A stretch of 64,000 bases of DNA from Bacteroidetes bacterium ADurb.Bin174 (GTDB lineage Bacteria > Bacteroidota > Bacteroidia > Bacteroidales > Paludibacteraceae). This document shows, piece by piece, positions 54,655 through 63,500 of the stretch. The notes beneath the pieces were generated by a model. The model was given only the letters and a program-made list of their open reading frames with translations. It was not told where the DNA came from and did not search any database. The DNA lies in assembly GCA_002070265.1 (NCBI GenBank), contig MWCX01000078.1, forward strand, positions 1 through 64,000. The letters run 5' to 3'. Made by a program: the position numbers and the translations under genes. Positions within the stretch are counted from its first letter, which is position 1. Every line of letters starts with the position of its first letter.

Positions 54655-57258
54655 ATGAGAACAAAGCACTATTTATCATATCTGCTTAGCACTATACCAA
54701 TCATAGGATATGCTGCAGAAACAACACCAGAGAAGCCCAATATAGTAATCATTATTGCTGATGACTTAGGTACGAACGAACTAGGTTGTTATGGCGGTCA
54801 GAATTTATTGACTCCTAACATTGACAGATTGTCTCAGGAGGGAATACGTTTAACTAACAACTATGCATCATGTGCGATGAGTGTACCTATCAGAGCCTCG
54901 CTTTATACCGGATTATATCCGGTGCGGCACGGTTCATTCCAAAATCACAAGAAGACATATTCCAACATTAAAAGCTCAGCACATTATTTATCAGATTTGG
55001 GCTATCGTGTAGGAAGAACAGGCAAGGACCACCCGGTTAACCAACCAAATGTTTACAGCTTTGAAAATATTCCGGGATTTACCGTTGGTTGCACTTCTGC
55101 AACAGCAAATTATACAACGAACGGTATAGAAGAGTTTATTAATAGAAATAATGATCAACCGTTTTGTCTTTATGTATGTAGTATTCACCCACATACGCCC
55201 TGGACATGGGGAGATGCCGGTAAATTTAATCCAGATAGTGTAATTTTACCTCCAAATTGTGTAGATAACACGAAAACCAGAAATGATTTTTGTAATTATC
55301 TGGCAGAAATTCAGGCATTAGACAATGAAGTGGGTTCCGTATTGGAAGTTTTGGAAAACTCCGGACAACTTGACAATACTTTAGTAATTTTTCTGGGTGA
55401 ACAGGGACCTCAAATGCCTTTTGGCAAATGGACATGTTACAGATATGGACAACACAGTGCATTTTTAGCAAGATATCCTTCTAAAATCACTCCAAACACT
55501 ACGAGTGATGCCTTGGTACAATACGAAGATATTTTACCCACAATAATAGATTTTGCCGGAGGTAATGAAATTCCGGGATTAGATGGAAAAAGTTGTTTAG
55601 GAGTTCTTTTTGGAGAAAAAGAAGAACACCGTGAATGGGCCTATGGCATACACAACAACATCCCTGCTGGAACATCTTATCCAATCAGGAGCATCCAGGA
55701 TAAACGATACAAACTAATTTTAAATCTCACTCCTGAAGCTGATGTGTATATTACTGCCATGATGAATCCGGATCAACAAAACATGTGGGCTTCATGGCTG
55801 ACTTCTGCTAAAACTGATAATTTTGCAAAATTTTTAACAGATCGTTTTGTAAATCGACCAGCAGTAGAATTTTATGATATGCAAGAAGATGAGTGGGAAC
55901 TAAATAATATTGCCAATCGTCCGGAACATGCCGCAAGAATTTCTACAATGAGAGCAGAACTTGAAAAATGGATGGATGAACAAGGAGATCTTGGTCCTTT
56001 GATGGATACCGATAAGCCTATTGATCAGCCTCCACTTGCCATTAGCAATGCGGAGGATATTGATACATACATGCGTACTAATTTAGTGGGTAATTTTTTT
56101 TTAACGAATGATATAGATTTGTCAGGCATTCAGAACTGGATACCCATTGGTGCAAAAAGCAATGCGGATAATGCTCCGGAATTGTTTCAAGGTATATTCG
56201 ACGGGAAAGGATATGCAATTAAAAATCTGAAAATTGACTCTGACAATAATTTTAAGGGATTCTTCGGTCGTATTGACAATGCCCTGATAAAAGATGTAGA
56301 ATTTCTTGATGTTAATATAAGAGGTGGTGCAACAGTTGGAACATTAACGGGAGCCATACGTGCTGAAAGCGTAATAGAAAGGGTCTCCGTTACCGGAAAC
56401 ATAGAAGGCAACACAGAAATTGGTGGTCTTGCCGGTCGTGTAGCAACTGTAAATACAAAAACAGGATATAATACAATAAAAGATTGTTACGTTAACGCCA
56501 ATATTACAGCCCATGCTGTCAGTAACAATTCAATGGCAGCAGGAATCGTTGCTGTCAGCAAAAATCCCAGCAATGTTAATTACGGAAAAATTGAATTCAG
56601 AAACGTTTATGTAGCAGGTAAAATAAAATCTGCGTGGACTAACAATGCTGAAAATAGTAATGTAGCAGGTATTATTGCGATCAGCGAAAATCATCCGTAT
56701 ATAAAGATGAATGAGGTCCTTGTTCTCGCTGATGAAATTAGTGCCGGTACACCAAATTTGGTTTATAGTCGAAATGGAATAAACTACAATGATTTTGAGG
56801 CTTTCAATAAAATTTATGCACGTTCGGACATTGTATTGAATTATGCTGACAATAACAATCGTGGTCCGGGCGGAGAGATTCCTGATGGTGTTATTCAACT
56901 TTCCTCTCTTGAAACTTTTAAAACCCGACAGTTCTATACAGATAATTTGTCGTGGAATTTTGATAACACATGGACAATAAACGAAGGATCACTTCCCGTT
57001 TTGAAACGTAAGTCACAAACCAACAGCCAGTTAAACCAAAAAGTCACTGAATATTGTCGCTTATATCCCGGTCTAAATGAGCTTTATATCTATCCGTTAT
57101 CCGGGATATCAGTTGATATATTTGACATGACAGGCTCAAAAGTATTTATGGCTGAAAACTTAATTGTTCCGCAGACAATACCATTATCAAAAGGTATCTA
57201 CCTGATACATGTTTACAATGAAAATCAAAAAATGTCCTATAAAGTTATCATTCATTGA
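54655..57258 (+). CDS. sulfatase-GLUG-T9SS fusion protein, Ser-type
   Basis: This 867-residue protein has a signal peptide 1-21 (GYAA), a sulfatase domain (~27-465) with Asp36/Asp37 and active-site motif S76-V77-P78-I79-R80, then a GLUG solenoid (~480-790; FQGIFDGKGYAIKNL, IGGLAGRVA, VAGIIAIS) and a T9SS sorting domain (~795-867; IFDMTGSKV, GIYLIHVYN, KVIIH). The sulfatase part is of the SVPIR subgroup and closely matches 40974 and 50008, which lack these tails. The architecture shows that the GLUG solenoid serves as a sulfatase accessory. Secreted to the surface. Confidence 0.92.
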   Translation: MRTKHYLSYLLSTIPIIGYAAETTPEKPNIVIIIADDLGTNELGCYGGQNLLTPNIDRLSQEGIRLTNNYASCAMSVPIRASLYTGLYPVRHGSFQNHKKTYSNIKSSAHYLSDLGYRVGRTGKDHPVNQPNVYSFENIPGFTVGCTSATANYTTNGIEEFINRNNDQPFCLYVCSIHPHTPWTWGDAGKFNPDSVILPPNCVDNTKTRNDFCNYLAEIQALDNEVGSVLEVLENSGQLDNTLVIFLGEQGPQMPFGKWTCYRYGQHSAFLARYPSKITPNTTSDALVQYEDILPTIIDFAGGNEIPGLDGKSCLGVLFGEKEEHREWAYGIHNNIPAGTSYPIRSIQDKRYKLILNLTPEADVYITAMMNPDQQNMWASWLTSAKTDNFAKFLTDRFVNRPAVEFYDMQEDEWELNNIANRPEHAARISTMRAELEKWMDEQGDLGPLMDTDKPIDQPPLAISNAEDIDTYMRTNLVGNFFLTNDIDLSGIQNWIPIGAKSNADNAPELFQGIFDGKGYAIKNLKIDSDNNFKGFFGRIDNALIKDVEFLDVNIRGGATVGTLTGAIRAESVIERVSVTGNIEGNTEIGGLAGRVATVNTKTGYNTIKDCYVNANITAHAVSNNSMAAGIVAVSKNPSNVNYGKIEFRNVYVAGKIKSAWTNNAENSNVAGIIAISENHPYIKMNEVLVLADEISAGTPNLVYSRNGINYNDFEAFNKIYARSDIVLNYADNNNRGPGGEIPDGVIQLSSLETFKTRQFYTDNLSWNFDNTWTINEGSLPVLKRKSQTNSQLNQKVTEYCRLYPGLNELYIYPLSGISVDIFDMTGSKVFMAENLIVPQTIPLSKGIYLIHVYNENQKMSYKVIIH

Positions 57259-57487
57259 CACTGTTCAAGCCAATGATGATATCGAAAAACCTAATATAGT
57301 AATTATTATAGCTGATGATTTACAGAAAGATGAATGGGAGCTGAATAATTTAATAAATGACCCGCAACATGCTGTCCGTATTGAGTATATGAAATCACAA
57401 TTGGTTCAGTGGATGGAGCAACAAGGTGACCGCGGCATATTGATGGATGTTGTAAATCCAGAGAACAAACAAAAAGACGTAACCTGA
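57209..57487 (+). pseudogene. sulfatase remnant with internal deletion
   Basis: The frame reads EKPNIVIIIADDL, the start of a sulfatase domain, then jumps directly to KDEWELNNLINDPQHAVRIEYM and WMEQQGDRG, the C-terminal end of the SVPIR subgroup. About 400 codons, including the active-site motif, are gone in frame. Both sides of the junction normally read A/Y-D-D-L-type codons with GATTTA, so deletion between short repeats is likely. The 5' part overlaps the previous gene and has no own signal region. Not expected to be active. Confidence 0.8.
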
Positions 57488-57648
57488 GGCTGTCTCAAAA
57501 GTAAATATTTAACCAAAAACCCGCAAGGTGTCTTAGAAGTGTTCAAATGCAAGGCGCTGAGATTGAGGGCGAAGGAGCATACTGAAGTATGTGACTGAGC
57601 CCGAATATCGAAAGTAACGCAGCAATTGAGCGCTTATGAGACGCCGCC
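57488..57648 (+). mobile_element. MITE-like element, longest copy
   Basis: The 161 bases begin GGCTGTCTCAAAAG and end TTATGAGACGCCGCC; the ends are imperfect inverted repeats sharing GTCTCA. A palindrome CATACT-GA-AGTATG lies inside (57578-57591). The first 41 bases are the exact inverse of 32717-32757. No open reading frame or transposase. Probably a non-autonomous element or REP-like repeat moved by a transposase elsewhere. Confidence 0.7.
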
Positions 57649-57833
57649 AAGTCATCATAAGAGTCTTTCTCTTGAAAAAACTTTTTGAAATATTGCGTAA
57701 TTCATTTGTATTTTAGTATCTTAGCAACCATATTAAAAACCCGTGAATATGATTGGATACATTTAACGATATGGAAGTTGACTGCCAATAATGCTTTAAA
57801 AATGTTGTTTTAATAACTTAAAATGCGATTGTA
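57649..57833. other. intergenic region before nadE
   Basis: After the MITE-like element there is an AT-rich gap of 185 bases with the nadE promoter-like site and no gene or RNA recognised. Confidence 0.5.
57693..57724 (+). promoter_or_regulatory. promoter for nadE
   Basis: TTG (57693) - 21 bases - TATCTTAG (57717-57724) resembles the Bacteroidetes -33/-7 pair with one mismatch at the -7 box. It lies 109 bases before the start codon. Confidence 0.4.
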
Positions 57834-59732
57834 ATGAATTATGGTTTTGTTCGTGTTGCTGCAGCAGTACCCGTAGTAAAAATTGCAGATTGTTCGTTCA
57901 ACAGTTTGCAGGTTTCCCTATTGATGGAACAGGCGGAAAAAGAAAAGGCTGAAATCATTTCTTTTCCTGAACTTTCCATAACAGGTTATACTTGTGCCGA
58001 TTTGTTTTTCCAACAACAATTGTTGACAGATGCAGAAAATACGCTGCGTGATTTATTGCTTAAAACCTATTCGTTGAACATCATAGCCATTGTAGGGATG
58101 CCCCTGCGAGTGCAAAGCCGTTTATACAACGTAGCCGTTGTGATTCAATCCGGCAAGGTATTGGGGATTGTACCTAAATCCTACCTGCCCAACAACAATG
58201 AATTTTCCGAATGCAGATGGTTTGCTTCCGGTATGTCTGATGAAGTTAAAACTCTGAATTTCAATGAAACAGAAGTGCCATTTGGAACCAACCTGTTGTT
58301 TAATTATCAGGACTCCCTTTTTGGTGTTGAAATCTGTAAAGATTTATGTGTACCCATTCCTCCCTCTACGCAACATTGTATGCATGGTGCTGATATGATA
58401 TTCAATTTATCGGCAAGCAATGAATTGGTTGGCAAGCATCCTTATCGTCGCAAACTTGTTGAAGTGCATTCTGCAAAATGTAAATCTGCCTATATTTATG
58501 CCTCTTCCGGATTTGGAGAATCCTCTACGGACGTGGTTTTTGGAGGCAGCTGCCTAATTGCTGAAAATGGAAGAATAATAGCATCCAATGCGACAAGATT
58601 TTCCATGGAATCTGAGTTGCTCATTACGGAGATTGACACTGAAAAGTTGCGGTCGGAAAAACTCAAAGATCTTAATTTTTTTCAGGCAAAATCTAGTGCA
58701 AATTATCAAATCATCCCATGCAAATCGTCAAATTACAAATTTGACAATTTGCGCAGGACCATCAAACGACATCCGTTCATCCCATCTGAATCCAATAAAA
58801 ACAGCTACTATCAGGAAATTCTTTCCATTCAGGTCCAGGCTTTGGCGCAACGTTGGACACATACACAAACCGAAACATTGGTACTTGGAATATCGGGAGG
58901 ATTGGATTCCACTTTAGCCTTATTGGTATGCTTAAAAACAGCAGAAAAACTCGGCTATGACAGAAAACGCATTGTAGGTATCATCATGCCTGGTTTTGGT
59001 ACCACGGGTCGCAGTCAGCATAATGCAAATAAACTGATAACATCTTTAGGAATTACAAACTATGCAATATCCGTCAAAGAAGCTTGTTTGCAGCATTTTA
59101 AGGACATTGGACATGATAAAGATACGCACGATATCACTTTTGAAAATGTCCAGGCACGGGAACGCACCCAAATATTGATGGATATGGCTAACAAGTTAAA
59201 CGGACTGGTGATAGGTACCGGAGACTTATCTGAGTCGGCTTTGGGCTGGTCCACTTACAATGGCGATCATATGTCTATGTATGCCATCAACAGTGGTGTC
59301 CCCAAAACTTTAATCAGGCATTTGTTAGGTTGGATGTCGAATCAGTTCGACAGCGAGGCACAGTCTGTTCTGCAAGACATCATTAACTCACCCATTAGTC
59401 CTGAATTACTGCCTCCTGCCCATGATGGTACGACATCTCAGAAAACAGAAGATGCAGTCGGTCCTTATGAACTGCATGATTTCTTCCTCTATTATTTTGT
59501 TCGTTATGGTTTTACGCCTGAAAAGATCAGATTTTTAGCACAACAGGCTTTTAAAAAAACTTACTCTTTCGAAGAAATTACAAAATGGTTGAAACTCTTT
59601 CTTAAAAGATTTTTCTCACAGCAATTCAAACGTTCTTGTATGCCCGACGGACCTAAGATCAGTTCGGTTAGTTTGTCCCCAAGGGGTGATTGGAAAATGC
59701 CAAGTGATGTAAAGGGATTTAATTTGGAATAA
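57834..59732 (+). CDS. nadE: glutamine-dependent NAD+ synthetase
   Basis: NadE converts nicotinic acid adenine dinucleotide to NAD+ using glutamine. The N-terminal CN-hydrolase (glutaminase) domain (~1-290) has the catalytic triad: Glu46 in SFPELSITGY, Lys in PKSYLPN and Cys in GVEICKDLCVP. The C-terminal synthetase domain has the PP-loop LGISGGLDSTLA, GTGDLSESALGWSTYNGDHMSMYA, and ends as expected. Length 632 residues is typical of Bacteroidetes. It begins the housekeeping region beyond the polysaccharide locus. Confidence 0.96.
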   Translation: MNYGFVRVAAAVPVVKIADCSFNSLQVSLLMEQAEKEKAEIISFPELSITGYTCADLFFQQQLLTDAENTLRDLLLKTYSLNIIAIVGMPLRVQSRLYNVAVVIQSGKVLGIVPKSYLPNNNEFSECRWFASGMSDEVKTLNFNETEVPFGTNLLFNYQDSLFGVEICKDLCVPIPPSTQHCMHGADMIFNLSASNELVGKHPYRRKLVEVHSAKCKSAYIYASSGFGESSTDVVFGGSCLIAENGRIIASNATRFSMESELLITEIDTEKLRSEKLKDLNFFQAKSSANYQIIPCKSSNYKFDNLRRTIKRHPFIPSESNKNSYYQEILSIQVQALAQRWTHTQTETLVLGISGGLDSTLALLVCLKTAEKLGYDRKRIVGIIMPGFGTTGRSQHNANKLITSLGITNYAISVKEACLQHFKDIGHDKDTHDITFENVQARERTQILMDMANKLNGLVIGTGDLSESALGWSTYNGDHMSMYAINSGVPKTLIRHLLGWMSNQFDSEAQSVLQDIINSPISPELLPPAHDGTTSQKTEDAVGPYELHDFFLYYFVRYGFTPEKIRFLAQQAFKKTYSFEEITKWLKLFLKRFFSQQFKRSCMPDGPKISSVSLSPRGDWKMPSDVKGFNLE

Positions 59733-59800
59733 CATTGTATACGAGTTACAAATATACCTTTCAATTTTGGTCAACTTCAATAAATTAAAGCAAAAAAAGA

Positions 59801-59825
59801 AGTTGCCGAATCTCGAAGTGCAACT
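59801..59825. terminator. hairpin between convergent nadE and the Sua5-type gene
   Basis: AGTTGC pairs with GCAACT across a 13-base loop. Six base pairs only, and no clear T-run, so weak evidence for a shared terminator. Confidence 0.25.
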
Positions 59826-59828
59826 CCC

Positions 59829-60440
59829 CTACTCCCTCAACTCTTTAACTCCCTGACGAACAATAACATATTCGCCCGATTCGGTACAATCAACCACAGT
59901 TGAAGGTTCAATGCCTCCCATGCCACCATCAATTATCAAGTCCACCTGACTGCCAAACTTTTCGTGAATCAATTCGGGGTCAGTAGCATATTCAGGCACA
60001 TCTTCATCCCGAAAAACGGAGCTAACCATCAGTGGATTGCCTAATTCTCGTACAATGCTTATAGCTATATTGTTATCGGGTATGCGTATGCCAACTTCCT
60101 TTTTGTTTTTAAATAACTTAGGCAACCGATTATTTCCACGCAATAAAAAAGTAAATGGTCCTGGAAGATTTTTTTTCATCAGCTTGAAAGCAGCATCGTC
60201 CATTTTAGCATATTCGCTGATCTGGTTCATTTCATGGCAAACAAAGGAAAGGTTCGGTTTGCGTGCATCTTTGTTTTTTAATCTGACTATGGTCTCAACA
60301 GCACGTGTGTTGAAAATATCACAACCAAAAGCATATACCGTATCAGTAGGGAAAATGATAATTCCCCCATTGTTCAACACCTCAACAACCTTACGAATTT
60401 GCTCGGGATTCGGATTATCTTCGTAAATTTTTAAATACAT
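59829..60440 (-). CDS. Sua5/YciO/YrdC-family protein, likely threonylcarbamoyl-AMP synthase
   Basis: This 203-residue protein has the YrdC fold. NGGIIIFPTDTVYAFGCD (~29-46), the basic RLKNKDARKPNLSFVCH region and PGPFTFLLRGN (~93-103) are family landmarks. TsaC-type members make threonylcarbamoyl-AMP for the t6A37 tRNA modification; YciO-type members differ only subtly, so the assignment is not certain. The C-terminal residues before the TAG (GVKELRE) are encoded by a simple repetitive GAGTTAAAGAGTTGAGGGAG sequence like the mosaic repeats elsewhere. Confidence 0.85.
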   Translation of the reverse strand: MYLKIYEDNPNPEQIRKVVEVLNNGGIIIFPTDTVYAFGCDIFNTRAVETIVRLKNKDARKPNLSFVCHEMNQISEYAKMDDAAFKLMKKNLPGPFTFLLRGNNRLPKLFKNKKEVGIRIPDNNIAISIVRELGNPLMVSSVFRDEDVPEYATDPELIHEKFGSQVDLIIDGGMGGIEPSTVVDCTESGEYVIVRQGVKELRE

Positions 60441-60480
60441 TTTTAGATGAAGTTATCTGATAATTTTTATGTTAAACCCG

Positions 60481-60488
60481 CAAAGATA
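60481..60488 (-). promoter_or_regulatory. -7 box TATCTTTG for the Sua5-type gene
   Basis: TATCTTTG on the minus strand fits TAnnTTTG exactly, 40 bases before the ATG at 60440. The -33 region is not distinctive. Confidence 0.5.
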
Positions 60489-60505
60489 TAAATTTTCGTG
60501 TTACA

Positions 60506-60538
60506 TTTGCATGGGCTTCACGCCCGCAGTTATTTTTT
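60506..60538 (+). promoter_or_regulatory. promoter for the alpha-2-macroglobulin-like gene
   Basis: TTTG (60506) - 21 bases - TATTTTTT (60531-60538) has the Bacteroidetes spacing but a degenerate -7 box. A small GGGC-TTCAC-GCCC hairpin sits between the two boxes. Confidence 0.35.
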
Positions 60539-60554
60539 TCAATATCCGGTAGTT

Positions 60555-63500
60555 ATGAGAAAATATATGATTCCTTTGGTCTTTCTGACCTTTTTTTTGA
60601 TGATTTCCCTACAAATAGATGCTCAAGTAAATTCGCAAGTTGAAACCAACTGGCAAGCAATTGATAAATTATTGGAAGAAAAACTTCCGGAATCGGCACT
60701 TGAGAAATTAGACGAATTAAAGCAACAACTTGGGGAAACCATCGATAATCAAGAACTTATCAAAATTAAACTCTATGAGTATCGCATTTTAATGGAAAAA
60801 AATCCTGATGAGCTTGTTTTTGTCTTGAATGATTTTGAAAATTTTATTGAGAACCTCGATGCTTCGGCAGAAAAACAATTGTTGTGGTGCATGCTGACAG
60901 ATTTATATCTTACCCATTACCAAAACAACAGTTATATCATTAATCAACGTACCCGCATTGAAGATGCTCTGCCGCAAGACATCAACACCTGGACACAAAA
61001 ACAATATCAAACAAAAATCACTGATATATCGGGTAAATCTTTGGAGAATCAGGCAATCAGTAAAAACACGGACATCCTGACCCTAAAAACTTTAATTTCT
61101 GTGGAAGATTCTGCACTAGTTTTTACACCTACCTTATTTGATTTTATTGTTGAAAAGAACATCCAGACTGTCCTCGTTTTTCATGATCATGATTTTATTC
61201 AATCCATGTATAAACAATGGATTGATTTTCGTAAAGAACAACAAGATGACGCACTGACTCTGCTGATTGAACTCGATTTTGTGGCGTACCAAGAGCAACA
61301 AAAAATGAACAATGCCTATCTCCAAGAATTAGACAGCTTAGAGAAATTTTATGTTCACTCACCTGCCATTGTGGAACTATGGGCAAAAAAAGCATCTTAT
61401 TACTTAGATCATCCTGAAATTGAACTTAATAGAAAAACTGCACATGAAATTGCCCAACATGGCATTGCTACCTTTCCTGATTATCAGCGTATTGGCTTAC
61501 TAAAAAATATTGTTCTCGACATTGAAATGCAACATATCCTTGTATGGAATGCAGATGCTGTGAAGGCTGGTGAAAACATAAAAATTAATTTGGAAACGAC
61601 TAATATTGAAGAAGTTACCATAGAACTTTACAAGCTAAACACTTCTGCCACATTTTTTCTGGAGCAACAATTAAACAAGCATATACAACAAAATGATTAT
61701 CAATGGGATAAGACTTTAATTTCTACAGAAAAGATTCAAATTGCCGGCAACGAAAACTTTGACAAGGTAAAAACGCAACATCAATTCACCGCTGCTGAAT
61801 ACGGAATTTATCAATATGTGGTTTATCTGTCCGATAGTCGTGGTGAAGATAAAAAGGCACAAGCGTTTTTTACGGTAACTGATTTTAGTTTTATAAAAAG
61901 GGTAATTGCGGAGAATAAAGTTGCTTATTATGTGGTGGATAGGATGAGTGGAAAGCCGGTTAAAAATGCTGAAATAATAATCTATGAATTTAAATGGAAA
62001 GAAAATCAATATGAATTGAATTTAACTTCTAAAGCTACAAGCAACTCAAAAGGGTACGCTGAATTAGAAAAAATAAAAAGTTTAGGCAGTGAAATTGTGT
62101 GCATCAAAAAAGGAAAAGATGCTTATTTTACTTCTCGCAGCTATTCTCCCTATTTCTATAGTCCTGTTGTAAATGACGGTCAAGCTGCAATTATCAACCT
62201 GTGGACCGATCGCTCCATTTATCGTCCCGGGCAAACGGTATATTTTAAAGCTATTGGTTATCAATTAAATAGCGAAAATCAAGCAGTCATACCCAATCTG
62301 AAGATTAAATTAGATTTAATTGACAACAACAGGCAAACACTTCAAACAATTCATTTAACTACCAATGAATTTGGATCAGTAGCCGGAGAATTTGTTTTGC
62401 CTTCCGACGGACTAAACGGTTATTATCAAATCAGGGCTAATGATAAGCATAATGCTGAGTTTTTGGTAGAAGCTTACAAAAGACCTTCTTTTGAGGTCCT
62501 AGTGAACAAGCCCGAACAAAAAATCAGTTTTGGCGAACAAATTCACATCACTGGGGAGATCAAAGCACTTTCAGGTTATAATTTATCTTATGTGCCTCTT
62601 AAATACACCATCAAACGGCACATACATCCCTTATGGAGATGGTTTTTGCCGGTAAGAGATGGTGAAATTGTTGCTTCCGGTGAGGACAGCACAGATGCTA
62701 ACGGGAAGTTCACATTGCAATTCATACCTGAAAAAGATAAAACCATATCGAAGCTAAAGCATAAGCAGGTATATCAATACACCATGGTCGTCGAAGCTAC
62801 TGACACCAAAGGTGAAACTCAATCGGGTAGTGTAAGATTTTCCGTTGGCGAACAATCTTTGTTTATCCGTACAAATTTGTCAGAAATGGTGGATAAAGCA
62901 AGCGTGCAAAACATCAATATCACATTGGAAACCATCATGGGTAAAAAGATAGACAAACGCGTATTATACCAAGTTTTCAGTTTAAAAGACACCGATGAAT
63001 ATGCAGAAAATATACTGAATGATACGGTATATCAAACTCATCAAAAATTGATGGAATCCTATCATCATACCGAGTCGGGAGATCTGAAAATGGATTTTAG
63101 AAAATTTACTTCAGGAAGGTATAAACTCGTTGTTATTGCTGAAGATCAACAAGGAGAAGAAGTAAAGCATGAGCAAATTTTTACACTTTACAGTCTGAAA
63201 GACAAACGACCACCCATAAAAACCTATGCCTGGTTGTTACAATCCAATATTGAAGCAAAGGTTGGTGAAAAAGTCAATATTCAGTTCGGTACTTCTGCCA
63301 GGTCTGCCTATGTGTTGGTAGATGTGATGTTCGGCAATCAAGTTCTTAGCTCTAAATGGGTGAAGATAAGTAACAAAACCATGAATTTCAAAGTGCTGTT
63401 TAAAGAGGCTTATCGGGCAGGTATAGATGTCAATTTTACCTATGTAAAGGATGAAAAGCTGATTCAAAAGACGGTACGCATCAGTGAAAAGGTAGAAGAA

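Noticed and set aside
57488..57648. small RNA or tRNA-like gene
   Set aside because: The palindrome is short and the segment occurs elsewhere in shortened and inverted forms, which fits a mobile repeat better than a gene.
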